A DNA stretch of 64,000 nt from the NCBI GenBank assembly GCA_026075535.2, contig AP026540.1, positions 9,796,001 through 9,860,000 on the forward strand. Reading direction: 5' to 3'. The notes beneath the pieces were generated by a model. It was given only the letters and a program-made list of their open reading frames with translations, was not told the origin of the DNA and searched no databases. This document shows, in pieces, positions 20,340 to 34,861 of this stretch. A program made the translations under genes and the position numbers. Source of the stretch: Tricholoma matsutake (taxonomy: Eukaryota; Basidiomycota; Agaricomycetes; Agaricales; Tricholomataceae). How positions within the stretch are numbered: the stretch's first letter is position 1; each line of letters begins with the position of its first letter.

Positions 20340-23300
20340 ATGGATGTCCGTACCAACCCTCAACGCGAATACCTTCGTCGTGGCTTCTCCCTATACGTCG
20401 TCTCCTTTATATCCCCTCCAAGTTCTTCCATTAACACCATTTCCCTTCTCTACTAGTCACCAAAAGGTCGTTTTAGAGATCGATTTCTCGGGATGTCTTT
20501 GGGTATGGCTCCCTTCAGTCGTCTCATCATAGCCGCCGCCTCATTTGCGCGACCAGGGCTACACGGAGATCACAATCGTGCCGTCAAGCAGCGAGCTCAG
20601 AACGGTTCATCTTCACTCGCGACAATGCAGTATGTCTGGTGTTTGGTTTAGGTGCTCTGGGCACTGACAGAGTTGCAAATAGCTATCCATAATGTTACTG
20701 TTGCTGGCCACCAAGCAGATTTTACACATCATGACCCTCTCTCTAATATCACGATCGGCGCTCCTAACGAGGCAACAGACTGTCATCGACACCCGGAACT
20801 TAAGCGCAAGATCTATTCAGCGCTCCAGGAGGGCGACGAAGGGGAGCTTGGCATTACCATTCCCAGAGAAGTGCCGCTCAAGCAGTTTGGTCATGTGTCA
20901 TCAGAAATGGTGTTCAGTGAGCGTGAGTGTGCTGTCAGAATTCTACATTGTCCACGTCTGATTCTGTGGTTCAGATGCCACACCTGAACCCCAGACGCCA
21001 GGGTTCAGCCAGTCTCAAACAACCCCTGAGTTTGCTCCAATTACAATACATATCGTGTACAGTCTTCACAACCCCGTTGATGGTTTTGAATTCGTGCTCC
21101 CGACGGATTCTCATCCTTATGTGAGGCGAATTACATCAATCACATTTCGAAATAACTGATTTTATGGGAAGTATGTCCCTCATGCATATACGACTCCCTC
21201 CTCACCTGATGCTGCGAGGTGTTGGGTCCCCTGTATCGATAGCCTTTGGGAGAAGTGTACATGGGAGTTTGAGTTTGTTGTTCCTCGATACCTCGAGGAG
21301 CGAGAAGCTGCGGACGATGAGGAGCAAAGTGATGCTACTCCAACATTAGTTGTTTGCAGTGGAGAGTTAGTTGAGCAGGTGAGATTAATTACATAGACAT
21401 TTTCCACCGTTCTAACCATTCTTAGGTCGCACACCCGTACAACTCCAACAAAACCATCTTTCTGTTTACACAAGCTGTCCTAACCTCTGTCCAACACATT
21501 GCCTTTGCCGCCGGACCTTTTCACCTTCATACCATCGCTGCGGATAGTACTGCAGATGATGTTTCTGGTGCTTCTCAGCCCCTCATGTATGCCTTCTGCC
21601 TACCCGGTCACGAAAACCTTCTCACCCCTTCCACCGCCTCACTTCGCTCTGCCATGAGTTTCTACTCCACTGAATTCGGCTCGTACCCCTTTGGCTCCTA
21701 CAAAGTTGTATTCGTCGATGAACTCCCGACCCAGCGGTTCGATAGCTCCACGTTATCTATACTGACTGTCGATTTACTGCATGGGGATGACGCAATCGAA
21801 CAAGCGCTAGAAACTCGGCACGCTCTTGCTCACGCCCTCGCTTGTCAGTGGGTCGGGATAAACATACAACCGAAGACCTGGTCGGACATCTGGCTTGTCA
21901 ATGGTCTGGCGCTCTATATCACGGGCTTGTTCATACGCAAACTTCTTGGGAACAATGAGTACCGGTTCAGGCTAAAGAAGGATATGCAGAGGGTGCTGGA
22001 ATGGGACATGGGCGGCATGCCTCCCATCTGTCAGCCCCAACTCTTTGATCCACCAGATTCTGCCACGTTGCCCTTCATTAATCTCAAGGCGCCGCTGGTT
22101 CTGCACATCCTTGACCGAAGGTTAGGCAAGTCGGGGACATCGTTGGGGCTGAGTCGTGTGTTGCCCAAGCTCTTTCTCTCGGCGATCAGCGGAGAGATGC
22201 AGAACAATGCGCTCTCTACTCACGCATTTTTGAGGACTTGCAGGAGAGTTAGTGGTGTTGACCCTCGTAGTTTTGCAGAACAGTGGATATACGGAAGTGG
22301 ATGTCCGACGTTCGGTTTTTCCGCGACATTCAACCGGAAAAAGATGGCGGTGGAAATCACAATGAGGCAGGAGGCGCCGGCATTCAAGGCGATGGAAAAC
22401 AACGAGGTCTCCAAGCTGCTTATGAAACCCGTGCCTTTTTTTGAAGTAAGTCTTTCTCGATGTATCATAATCCGACAGACTAGATAAACCTTTCTCGCTA
22501 GGGTCAAATGACCATCCGAATACACGAAGCAGATGGGACTCCATATGAACATGTCTTGGACATACGGTCGCCGTTCAAGCGTTACGAGGTTCCTTTCAAT
22601 ACCAAGTACAAGCGCGTTCGACGTAACACGAAGCGTTACCTTGCACGGCAAGCCGCAGCTCAAGCTGCTGCCGAAGGTGATGCAGAAGCGGCTGAGGCAA
22701 TGGGAATGGTAGACATGGGGTTTGGCTTGGAGGTATGGGAAAAGGAGCAGGAGCGAGAAAATTGGAAGGTGGCTGATTGGACGGAGGAAGATGAAGGGAT
22801 CATGAGCGGCGCAACGTATGAGTGGATTCGGATGGATGCAGACTTTGAGTGGATTGCGAGCTTGAAATTTGAACAACCTGATTTTATGTGGGTGTCGCAG
22901 TTGCAGAGGGATAGAGATGTCGTTGCACAGTTGGAGGTCAGTAGTTGTTTTAATTTCTGTCACCGCGGGGATCCGTTCATTGGCTGGCTTGTGGCTAACT
23001 TTCGGTCGTTAGGCTATTCATGCTTTGGCTGAGAAACCGACGGCCATCGTCTCCAGCACTCTCACAAAGACAGTCTTAGTATCCAACTACTATTTTCGTA
23101 TACGATGTGAAGCTGCTTTGGCCTTGGTCAGTGTAAGTGTTATGCCAGTGCTTTGCGGTAAGTGTTTCTACTGACTAAACTACAGTGCGCCATCCGCCGG
23201 CTCGATTTTTTGGGGCTATTCCATCTTTTCAAACTCTTCCTGCGGTACTGTTACGAACCAGAAGACGTCAATCAGGATCTTTTTGTGCATACTTATGTTC

Positions 23301-26300
23301 CGAAACCAAACGAGTTTTCTGATTTTTCCGAGTACTTTGTCCGAAAGGTGGGTAGTCCTGTGTCAATCTTAATTCTTTATTGATGGTTTCGCAGAGTCTA
23401 GTGAATGCAATCTCGCGAATACGATTCGAAAACGGAAAATCCCCATCAGTCGTCAGACAATTCTTGATTGACCAACTACGTTACAACGACAATACTGCCA
23501 ATCCAGTGGGTTTTGTCTCCATCTGGACGCTGACCAACCTCACAGGGTTTACAGTACTCAGATGGTTTCTACATTTGTACTCTTATTTCTGCCGCTGCGG
23601 CAGCTACTATGTCTACTGCATCCCCTGAGCGAGGGGAACTACTCACATCAGAAGTTCGGAGCGAGCACAATGCTGAGGATGCAGATCTACTGAAGCAAAT
23701 TGTCGCTGAGGTCGATCGCTATCGAAGTATGGATAGGCTCATCCCATCACCCCACAATAGTGTGACAATAGCTGCGATGGAGGTTTGTCCTTTGATTTTT
23801 CACATTTGAAATAACTCAATCTTCGCATAATACTAGTTCTACCTGATGCTTAGTGCTGCCAACCTCGTGACGAACCATCTCAAGGTGTTCTTCCCCTTAA
23901 CTCGGTAGGTCTGGGGCAACGCTATTGATTTCATCTTCTCAATCGTATTGAACACAGCGAAGGAAACTATACCCAAGTCCGTATTGCGGCATTCGATGGA
24001 CTCTTCCTCACCAAATGGTACACACCGCAAATTATGCGCTATGTCCTCGCAGTCATGGCAAATGATCCTTCTCGTGTAGTGCGACGGCATGTTGCGCGCA
24101 ACGCTGGCCATAGTTTGGCACTGCTGGTGCAGATGGGAGAGATGAAGTCCAGTCTGAGGGAGACTGAATCATTACTTATCGAAGAGGATGGCACAGCTCC
24201 GGAGAAGGCCAAGGAATCGAAGAAGACCGAAATGGATGCCATGATCAAAGTCCTACGGAAGGATCGCGAGGTTGGAAAGAACGAAGTTCTACGGGAGTTC
24301 TTGATGCCTATTGCTTTGTACGCTTGACCTATACCCTCGAACTTGGCTGTTGGTGTTGACAGTGTATTTAGGGCGCCCGATGTCGATCACGAAGTCCGAT
24401 GGTGTTTGCTCAAAGTGGCCGAGATTTTAATCCGTCCTGTCGAAGAGACTCCGCCTACCGTCAAGATTCATATTCCCAGTACACCAGTCATAGAGGCTAC
24501 CCCTCCACCTGCCAAGGCTCCAGTGAAAGCCGCTCGATCGATGAAATCTGGCGGCCCTCCGGTCAAGAGCCCTCTTGTCCCCTTCAACATGCCCACAAAA
24601 CTCAGATTGCCTGCTAGCCCCATGCTTGATTCGCCACGGATGCCGTTAACACCTCTTGAATCATCGAAGAAAGGTGTAGCTTTCGCACAACCTGCTCCAC
24701 CTACAAAGGGGAAACTCAAAGGCAGACCGCCGAAGACAGCTGATAGTGTCAAGCCGGCTCATGTGCCTAAGGCTCAATCGGGGGGAATGAGTCTGAACGA
24801 CCTTCGAGCGTCCCGCAATGCCCTGAAGAAACTCAAGCCACACAAACACGCAGGTGTTTTCACCCAACCTGTAGATCCCATAAGAGATCATGCGCCCAAG
24901 TACGTTTTGCATAACCCGTTAACAAAGCTACGTTCTAATCTTTTTGCTAGTTACTTTGATGTAATCAAAGACCCGATGGATCTCAGTACAATGGGCGCTA
25001 AACTCGAGGAGGGGATGTACAAGGATCGCTTCGCTTTCCAAGCTGACTTCCGCCTCATGATATCAAATGCGAAACGGTACAATACCCCTGGCAGTTTCGT
25101 GCACAACGAAGCTATCGCCCTCGAGATTTTCTTTGAGAAGCGTATGAATCCTGCTTTGCGGATTAACTTACGTCTAATATGTCTGCTACAGAATGGACTA
25201 TCATAAACAAGACCTTGGAAGCCAACGACAAAGCACACCCTCATATCGTTGATGCTCAGCCTGCGCCTCGCGTGCTACCTCCTGTGCCCAAAGCATTTCC
25301 TTCTCCGCCTTCGCCAGTCTCTGTCCCTGTCGCATCCTCATCCAGACCAACTATCAAACTTAAAGTCAATTCTCAATCAACTGATGAACACTCCTCGAAC
25401 ACTCGCAGTCGTAAACCCAAGGTTGTTGAATCGAATTCGGCTGATGCACCGGCTGTCGATCCTCCCCCACCGCCTTACGTCGATGATGGTTCTCATGATA
25501 TTTTGCAGGAGGTGCTTGCCATTGAACGGGAAAAGGATGAGAGGCGGCAGCGCTCAACCTCGGAAAAGGCAAAGGATAAAGTCGCTATCAATGGAGCACC
25601 CTCAAAGCGGAAAAAAGGTGATGCTTTGGTTGACGAAGACGATATTTTGGCTCTTGCCACCCCATTGAAGAAGGAAAGACCATCGCCTCCAGGACCATCG
25701 TCCTCGGTTGCTAAGGTCAAAGTTGTACCATCAATAACCAAACCTCCCGTCTCAAAGAAGACCAAAAAGGACAAACCAGTTGAGCCTACGACAAATCCTA
25801 GCGATGCACCACGTATATCTGTTAAAGGCAAGGAGAAAGAGGTGGTCTCCACCCCCGTCCCCTCGTCCCAACCGCCCAAGTTAAAGAAGCCTACTGCCGT
25901 TCCTGCGACCCCTATCAATGAGAAGAAATGCAAGGATATATTGAAGGCGCTTCAGAAGCTCCCGGAGGCGGCAATTTTTGCACGCCCTGTCGATCCCATT
26001 CTGGATGGTTGTCCAACGTAGGTTTTTTCTAAGCTGAATGCGAATGAATATGCTAATAATAATGAATTTCAAGATATTTAGAAGAGATTGCGCATCCTAT
26101 GGATTTTGGCACGATCTCCACTAAACTGGCGCAGAATAGATATGTCACTATGGAAGATTTCGCTAAAGACGTCGACCTGGTTTTCAGCAATTGCCGTCAA
26201 TTCAACCCTCCTGCAACTTATCCGATCACTTGCACAGAGACAGTGGAAAAGGCTTACAAGAGAGAGTGGCCGAAGGCAGTGGAGAGGAAGCTGTCCTGGG

Positions 26301-26744
26301 TAGAGAAGCGGGGTTTACAGGGCATCATGACCGCGCTGGTCAAGGAAGCCGCGTAAGTGCAAAATTATTAGGCATTGTTGAGCTAATTCAATATGATTAT
26401 CTAGTTTTTGGATCTTTCGGGAGCCTGTGGATCCGGTTGCGTTGGGCGTTCCTACTTATTTTGACGTCATTCCTCGGAAGGATGCTCGCGATCTTAAAAC
26501 TATCAGGCAAAAACTGGATGCGGACAAGTACGACATTGTCGAGGCATTCGAAGCAGATCTTCAACTGATGCTGGACAATGCCATAAAATTCAATGGCCTT
26601 GAATCGGAAGTGGGGAACATTACCGTAGTTATGCGCAGCAAGGTGCATGAACTCTTGGATGCTTGGAAATCTGGTGTGAACAAGAAGAGAAAGGATGGTG
26701 ACAAGGGTACACCACAACCAACGAAGAAGGTCAAAATTGGCTGA
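20340..26744 (+). CDS. TAF2: TFIID subunit TAF2 with three C-terminal bromodomains
   Basis: About 1,800 aa in some 19 exons. Exons I could join include 20457-20502, 20557-20629, 20683-20922, 20975-21120, 21172-21378, 21426-22445, 22502-22936, 23013-23132, 23186-23347, 23395-23505, 23555-23782, 23837-23904, 23958-24317, about 24372-24899, 24951-25141, 25192-26017, 26074-26352 and 26405-26744. The first exon (from ATG 20340) does not join cleanly and is uncertain. The M1-aminopeptidase-like part starts at HQKVVLEIDFSG and GYTEITIVP, with WVPCIDSLWEKCTWEFEF. Its zinc site is degenerate (HALACQWVG for HELAHQWxG), as expected for non-catalytic TAF2. HEAT-like repeats follow. The tail has three bromodomain-like segments: VFTQPVDP to NAKRYNTPGS, IFARPVDP to NCRQFNPP, and FREPVDP to NAIKFNGLES. 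Each keeps the acetyl-lysine-binding Asn. TAF2 binds the initiator in TFIID. Confidence 0.93.
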
Positions 26745-26901
26745 GTAAATGTAATTCAGTTAGACATATATATGATACACTTAGTTGGAGCTGTTGCCCC
26801 CGGAATCTACAATAGGGTATATAAACAGTAAGGGTAATCGATGTGACGGGTATGCGACGGCGATGATGGTATGGCCCGAAAAGGGCTGAAGTACGAGTTA
26901 A

Positions 26902-29900
26902 CTACCAATCTGGCCATAATTCTAAAAGATAGTTGGGATCTTCTTCTGGCGTATCCCTCTGTTTCATCCAGCGATCGGGGATCTTGTGCATGTTCAGCTA
27001 GGCTATCCTGGACAAGAGAAGCAACGCACAAGAGGGAAGTACCGTTCCATCGCACTGATAAATCTCTGACGATACTGCTTTGGTGTTACAATGGTGGGTT
27101 CGCCCCGTCCCCCCAAGAACGCGGACTCTTTCACCCAACTCTCGAGCTTTTTGTCCCATGTGTATGTGCGGATGTAATCTGACTCAGCGTTGAAGATTAT
27201 GCTGACCTAAAGGTGTAAGCTATCACGCACCGACAATCCCAACCACGAGCTCATTGTTGTGACTGTCAACCTAAAATATGGTCAGCGACTAGCTCACCAA
27301 AAGGTAACCATGAACAATACCTACCCCACAAACCAAAGAGTAATCCATGACATTGATGTCTGCTAGAAACTTACTGTCATTGTAGAGTGCACCTCTCAAG
27401 ATCCGTTTGGAGTGTTCACGTAAGTAGAAGGGATTCAAGTGAGCGGCTACAAAGGGATTAGAATTTCCATCATACAATGCCTTTTAACGCACTTTCAACA
27501 AGATTCTCGTCCAAGAGGACCTCGTTCTCCCTGCCAGTAGATTGGACATGCCGATTTCGTGTGGATCCTTTCAGATCATAAATCTACAGTTTATATAGTC
27601 AACCACAGCAGGTAGCCACATCAAGTCAAGAAAAGACCCTACTTTTGTGAAGCGTCGGTCGTAAAATAGATTTTCCATGACCAGAAGATTCATCTGAGTT
27701 GACTTAGATTTTCCAGGTCCTTTGTCTTTTCCAGTTTTCTTGAAGGTCAGCTTGAAGCATCCGAAATGTTTTGCTAGAAGAGTTGGGCGCTGGGAATAGG
27801 TGAATATGCGTTAATTCCCAGTAAATAGACTGACTAACGTTGGAAGAAACAGCTGAAGACATGTAATCGAAATACGCTGGAGCAAAGGTTTCCATGGTTT
27901 CTAGTTCATGCCTCGATAGTTCTTTGGCAATAAACCGGTCATCTTTGAGGTTTGTTAGCAAAGTCCAGCTTAGAATACGTTACCTACCTCGAGTCTTCAA
28001 GAAGGCGGAGCCCGATTTCCCCCCAGTAGCGTTCCACTTAATGCATCTGGATAACGATTCAATCATGCTCTTCTCGCAATCGTAGGTACGACGTAAGGCG
28101 TCAAATTGTTCGGGATATAGGACAGTGCAGCCAATTGTCAGTCCACCACTCTCAAACGCTTAAGAAATGTTTTAGACTTGAAAGATATGAATGGTATATA
28201 ATTTGGCAACAGCGACTTACATATTGCCCAAGGGAGCTTGGATGAAGGTGCTTTCAAATCTTCTGTTGGATCACCAGCTTCTCCTGGATCGACGTTGACG
28301 ACACCCCAAGTTGAAGTCGACTCTGCAACAGATCGATCGTCAGGCATAAAAGCTTCTCCACTTTCGTTTAGCTTCGCTTCACGAGCTGTCCGTTTCTCTG
28401 CGCGAGATTTGGCAAGCATGTCACGGTACTGAGGCGAACTGTGAAAGCGAATGTCAGCACAGCGAATCAAGGCGTAAAATGATGACAAGTACTTTAGAGC
28501 GAGAGCTATAATTGATGTTGGTTCATCAGTGCGCACAACCATGGACGAGTCCCGAAAAATATGTTCTGGATCGCTCATAGGATCGTCAGTCAGACGAGAT
28601 GTTGGCGGTGGCTGCAGCCAAAACCCAGAGATCGCTTTGAGAATCGAAGGACGTTCAGCACCGCTTGCTGCAAGTTCAAGATCTGGGGTTGGAGGTGTTA
28701 CGGAAATATCATTTTTAGTAGAAGACAAAAAGGGCGACGGTGGCATGGAAATTGGACATGGAAGAGGGGCTTCAGTTTCTTGCGTTTCTGGATCACTGAC
28801 CACGTCTGAAAAAGATGCCACTCCCGGAGGCGCGGTTTTGATTGCGACTTCGGGAGACGTCGGGTCTGCCTCAGGAGACGACGGTGCAATAAGTTTAGGA
28901 ACTACCCTCTCTTCGTCCACACCTTCGTCTTCGTCATCAGCCTCGCTCGACGAATCTGAGCTGTCAGATTCATCTTTGATGGCATCCTTGACACTGTCAA
29001 GAACTTCAACTCTTGCTCGAGCTGATGCCACGGGGCGTGCGCGTTTCCCACGGATGACCGAATATCGACTTTTCAAGCGTTCGGCATCTCGACCAAGACG
29101 CTCAAAGTGCTTTGTGATATTAGACACCAATGGGCCGGAGGGCGCTTTACGGAAGGTGGACTTGCTTCCGGAACTGGACGAAGGACGAGAAAAAGTTTTC
29201 TCTTTAGGCCGACTGGATATCCGCTGCTTAGTGGGTCTCCCGCCGAATGACACGTTTCTCACATTGGATGGTGAAGACGGACGGCTGAATCTGACTTCTT
29301 TTCCACGACCACTGGACGAACGTTTGTCTGGTGATTGTCTTCGCGAGGATGATTGCGACTGAAGAGCCGGTACTATGGGCGCTGGGATACGGCTTCCCCT
29401 TGAAACTCCTAAGATCTTCCTGGAGTGTGTAAGATATCTTGGCGCGATATTAGCCGCATAACTCTGTTCAAAGTCGGAGACAGAGCCGTTTCTCGGAAGT
29501 GGGCGATGTCTACTTTTATTCCGCACATGACGTCGTGGTGCTGGCGATACATCTTCTTGTTCACTTTCCGATACAAGAGGGCGTGGTGGGAATGCAGTCT
29601 TGGCAAGGTCGTGAACGCCTTGTGCAGGAAGGAAATCTTGATATTTCTGCACCAGTTCTGCCACACTGGGCTGATGCGTTGACCGACGGGGTAACCTGGA
29701 TAAATGCTGAACAGGTGGGCCTTTATCAGGAAATTTTGAATTCTCCTATGCAGGCACACAATCAGCAAGAAGGTCGAAGACAGTATGGGAACTAACCGAG
29801 ACTGTTGGCTCAGACATAACTTCATCGTGGACTGCCCCTATAGTTGAGTCGCTTTCTGGATCAGATTTGGCACTATCATCAGTCGTAGGAGCCTGAGGTG

Positions 29901-32900
29901 TATCAAGCTGAGCGTGAGGCGCATCAGTATGGTCTGTTTTCGGTTCTTCGGGAGAAACACTGGCGGAAGAGGTATTCTCAGGAGACGTTTCCTTTCCAGT
30001 AAGCTCTGGGCTTATTTCGGGCTCCGATGCTGAAGACGCGGATGAGGTGAGAGTTTCACCTGCTCTCCCAGTGTTTAAAGCCTCTTCCGCCTCCGAAACG
30101 CTGGTCGAGGGTCGATGAGGGTTATCGAATGCACCAGAGAGATCATATCGCAGAGGCCATCTCGCACGTACAGAACCAAACGTAGACGATCGTTTGCCGA
30201 CACGATCCATGGTTTGAATGGGTCGCGGCTTCGGCAACAGATCAAAATCATGCTGCCATGCGACGATCTTATCTTGGCGATAAGAATGCACCTGGTTAAG
30301 AGCAAGTGTATCTGTAGGAGGGGATGATTGATAGATTTGATTAATGAGTCTACTGATGTCTTCTCTCTCCGCTTCCGCACGGACAATCAATGCATTTATG
30401 TGCGACAGGAGTCGAGCATCGGTCTCCATATCTCCTGTGGCAGCATCAATGCTGATCAATTTGAGATCATCAATTAGGCCTGTGTACCACATGAGATTGC
30501 GGTGATGAAGACGGCGAAAATCCGCGTTTTTTAGCTCAAGCTGTGTTTCGGGACGAACTCGTATGCGAAATGGCGGATAGATGACTTCATGCATCGTAAC
30601 AGGGTCGGTTTGAAAGCGGACAGTCATACCCTTGGATGCAAAGTATCGAATATGGTGTTGATAGATGTTATGTTGACACCCCGCTCCTTGAACGAGCTTC
30701 ACATCAGCTGGGTAGAAATGCAACTCGAGAAACTTGGCGAACGAGTATCTCTGCATTTCTTCGGAGACAGGTATGAATGGCGTTGCAGAACCACAGACAC
30801 GACAAGCACTCCAAGTAGTGATAAGATCCGGAGCAGGATGGTAATTTAGACGGCCAATGATTTGCCCATCCCATTGTTCAACAGCGACGAACAGACAGGT
30901 CTCATTATGGACATAAACTTTGCAGTGGCGAGCAAGAGGCTTATCGCAGCCCTTCCCAGTGCAGATAGCCTTCGGGTCCAGGAACTGTACAAGAGTATCA
31001 CCAACAGATCGTTCGATATATTGACCAAGAGTGCAATCGTTCTCGCCGTAAAACGTGATATAGTTCAGCTTTGGGGCAAAGCACGCCCGATGTTGACCAA
31101 ATTCAGCATTCGGGATGGTATACTCCCACAGGCTGATGCACTGATACTTTTCAACTACGAAGTCGTCTTTGTTCTTCCGCAGATACCATTCCCATATACG
31201 TCGCTGTTCCTCGTGTTTCCATTTCAACAGACTGAAGCTGCTTTCTAACGCTATATCAGAGGCGGTCTTCGTGACTACAGGACGCTCTTCCAGCGAAGGG
31301 TATGTTACCCCAGAGTCAGTAGAACCACCTGATAGAGCAGGTTTAATGGGATTGAAGAAGTATGAAGATCTCTCGTCCTCTGAATCAGGAGTGAACATCC
31401 CATACAATAGAGGACTGCCAGGCACGTTCATCGAAGGCAGGGCTGCAATTTGGGCGCTGATGTCATTGTGGTCAGAGCGAAGGGGTTCAGCAGGCGTGAT
31501 GGCAGTGAGTGCAACTTCATGCACGGAATGTAGCTTTTCCTCTCTCATTATAACCTCATCTTCCCATTGTCGCTTTGCTTCAAGGAGCTGCTTGTCCAGC
31601 TCCTTCATCCTTCGCACAGGATATGGCGGAGGGAAACGCAAGGTTGCAGAAACAGAAATGAAGGTTGTCCTATAGGCTTCGAGCGATTGCTCAATACGTC
31701 GTGAAAGGCGAAGCTGTTCGGAATCCTCACTCGGAAGGTCATCGTCATCCCCTCCATTCACTTCCGTTATTGTTGCATGCGGTGAATCGTTTAATTCCGC
31801 CGTTGGGGTTGCGAAACGAGGAGTAGAAGCGGGGGAAGGTTGTGCAAGGGCTGCCGATGAAAAAACATGACTCGTGTTACGGGCTGACATAGATGACGGA
31901 ATGGCGTCTGCGTTAAACGATGGAAGTGTGATCACGGAATCTTTCCAAAGGTGGGTCTCCAACTTCAAGTTCCTCACGATGAAGGTAAGAAATCTAGTGA
32001 CCTTCTTGATTCGACGAAGGGTGTCGATATCAGCTCCACGGAGAATGAGAGTACATCCCATGTCGTGATTACACCCTTCAAACCGCATGTAGGTTTTCCG
32101 ACGACCAGGTATAAGTGGATGATCATACGTCTGAAGGCGATAACGTGCAGAATGGCCTAACCGTGGTTCCAGCGCCAGCTTGTCCATGGAAGAAAACACA
32201 TCACCCTGCGTCATTCTAGCAATAGTTTGTACCGCGGACGGCTTAACCGACCGCGCAACAGCAATATTTTGTTTGACGAGACCATCAAGGGCAACCCTGG
32301 AAACCGACTTCTCGACCAGAAGGACATGCGGGCGCAACGCTGAAATGCGACTGACTAAATTGCCCAGGTATTCTTTCTCTTGCCGAAAGATCTGTCCAAA
32401 AGGCATGTACTGTCCTTCTACGCGATGGAACTCGATAGGGAAGGTTACTAGCATGATGCGTGGGTTGCGCTGAGATCGAGACATGTCCTTGTGGGCGACG
32501 TTTTTTGTGATCACAGCCCCGTCGACATACTCTGAATCCTGAGGTTTACCTCCAGGAATTTTCTTGATCTTGACATACCTCCGTACATCCATATCCTCCC
32601 CTTGGCGATGAGGAAGAGTAGTAAACGTCAGCTCACGGGCAATACGAAGTGATAATTTAAGTAGAGTTTCCTCCCAGTCTCTTATATTGGGAATTTTTTC
32701 ACTGGTGAGCATTTGGCGTAACATGATCTTGAGATGTAACATAGAGGCCAAGTTGAGCTCATGTGCGTACCTAAAGGAGAAAATGATCAGGAGAAAATGA
32801 CAAACGTCAGCGGGTAGAATGACTAACGCAGTGCTTTCTCGTCTCGTTCGCCACCCAGGTTCACCGTTTGAAATGCTGTCCAGACGGCTCTGCACGCGGC

Positions 32901-34432
32901 TACGGATAAACGGAGTAGCTACATCAAAATCTCCATATGAGTTAAATCGGGATCGCAGTCTACTACGGGGACGAGGACTATCGAGCCCATCACCAGGGGA
33001 CCCAACAGGGAATTGTATAGAGCTTGTAGGACCTTCTATGTTGATTGGCATTGTGATAGGATAATTAACAGGTGTTTTGGTTCCAGGGGCACCCGGAGAT
33101 TCCCCATGGTGAAAACCATTGGAGAGGGTCGCTGCATCCTTCTCCTCGTCGGAAAGAGCCCTCCTAAAGGGTGCAGGATTTTCTTGGACGGGCTCCCATA
33201 TACCATCTTCACGTTCTCGCAGAGGTGTCACTGGTCGGGATTCATACCAGGCCTCATCTGATCCAGCGAACGGCCTTTTAGTTTCTGCAATTGAATAAAG
33301 GTTAAAGGGTTCATCAGTGCGGCCAAAAAGTTGCGAAGCAGCGAACGGGGATTGAGGATGATGGCCTAATAATGAAAACGCGTCTATACCAAACTGATGT
33401 GCTGGGAAAGAGGTCACGGAGGACACCACCGAGCGTCGATCGTCATCGTCATCGTCATCGACTGTTGCGAGCTTCTCTAAGCAGAGATTGCATACGCGAA
33501 CCTGGCCATCATGTCCGAATCTCGTGCCCTTGATGATATTAGAAGCGCATCGAGAGCAAAATATTTGCCCTGTCAAGAAGCTAGAGTTCACTGCTCATAC
33601 AAGGACACTGAAGAACTTACCACAGATTCGACAGTGATGTTTACGGCGCCATGTGGTAAACACACTCTTACAATCGTAGCATTCTTTACAGTTTTGATCG
33701 TCCATCCAATAATCTCGGGAGAGACCTAAGAGGGCGTTAGGAGATTGCCGAGAAACAACCTGTATTGTGCTTCCCTTCACCACGTATCCGCCTAATGACT
33801 TTTGAGACCGAGCCCGATCTATGGAAACTTGTTGACGTCTTTATACTCCGGGCATCATCCTGGATAGGAAATCCTGGGATCGATGTCCCAAATGGTGTGC
33901 CATCCGCAGACTCCACTGCCGGGGAGTAAAAGGGACCACCGCGAGTCGGAGATCTGTCATAGTCCATGCTGTAAGTGGGAACTTCAGGCTGGGCTGGAGT
34001 CAATGAAACCAGTGGAGGTGCGGCTTGAGCAGGAGCAGTGGCTAGAGTGTAAGGCCGCTCCCCTCCTGCACCCTTGGCTGAAAACACAGACTGCGTCTGA
34101 GCAGTAGTATACGAAGGTCTTCGCTGCTCATTGACCTGTGGCGCTCCGTTTGTAGTTGGGTTCGGGGTCGGGTTGGAACTGGAGGCAGAAGCTACAGCGG
34201 ATGATAGAGGCGCAGAGAGGGTGTTCTTCATGCGAGAGAAGATAGAAGTTACCAAGGTGTATGAAGATTGGTCATTCTCATCTTCCTCCGAGAATGGATT
34301 GAAAGAAGTCAAGGAAGTGGCATCATCAGTTAACCTGGTGTCGCTCCTCGGCCTGCTACCCAAAGTCGCGGAGTGTCCACCGAAGGTTCCAAGCACCGGA
34401 GAGGCAGCTATTGGAGATTCCATGGCAATCAT
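26902..34432 (-). CDS. FAB1: phosphatidylinositol-3-phosphate 5-kinase FAB1 (PIKfyve)
   Basis: Large multi-exon minus-strand gene, more than 2,000 aa. Exon 1 is 34432-33781 (Ser/Pro-rich). Exons 33725-33621 and 33569 onward carry the FYVE zinc finger ([29 protein letters not shown]), which binds PI3P on endosome or vacuole membranes. A CCT chaperonin-like domain lies at about 32770-31900 ([40 protein letters not shown]). A conserved Cys-rich region follows (31170-30500). A poorly conserved Ser-rich linker (29700-28500) leads to the PIP-kinase domain (about 28480-26902): [72 protein letters not shown] and NVMDYSLV. The C-terminus is [14 protein letters not shown], stop at 26902-26904. The product, PI(3,5)P2, controls vacuole size. 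The 3' half has many short introns whose exact edges I did not all fix. The start could be 34432 or 34423. Confidence 0.95.
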
Positions 34433-34861
34433 GAAGTAAAGCGATATTGACGGGGGATGTAAGGGATTGAGAAATAGAGCATAGTATACCTTGACAGACG
34501 AATAAGCATCTAACCTCCGTTTGGTCGTGAACACGTGCGTCAGGGGCGTGACTCGATGTCTCTTAAGTACATGTTTTCTCAATTCTAGCCTGAGTCGATA
34601 GGGTTCAATCCAGAATACAGACAGCCAATAGCATCCTTAGAAATAAATTAAGAAAATTTATTGGAAAGGTCACAGTCATGGTTGAATATCTGTGGTTAAG
34701 TACTGTATCTGTAGCTATACATTTACAGCAGGAGGGATGACATTCATTGTCCTTGGAAATTACTGTCAAAATGCTATTGAACACACATTTTACAAATGGC
34801 TGGGGTAAGCTGGTTTTCTTCCATAGAGCAAAAGGAGCCTTGTAGGATCATGGCAACTTGA
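34433..34861. other. intergenic region upstream of FAB1
   Basis: AT-rich DNA that should contain the FAB1 promoter and 5' leader. No repeat or reading frame is convincing. The retroelement fragment begins at about 34862. Confidence 0.6.

Noticed and set aside
21585..22487. A free-standing M1 aminopeptidase gene
   Set aside because: The frame is one exon of TAF2, joined by good splice sites on both sides, and the zinc-binding HExxH motif is lost.
28529..29362. 277-codon plus-strand open frame
   Set aside because: Antisense to the Ser-rich linker of FAB1, low complexity (Ser/Gly/Asp), no domain. A compositional shadow of the real minus-strand gene.
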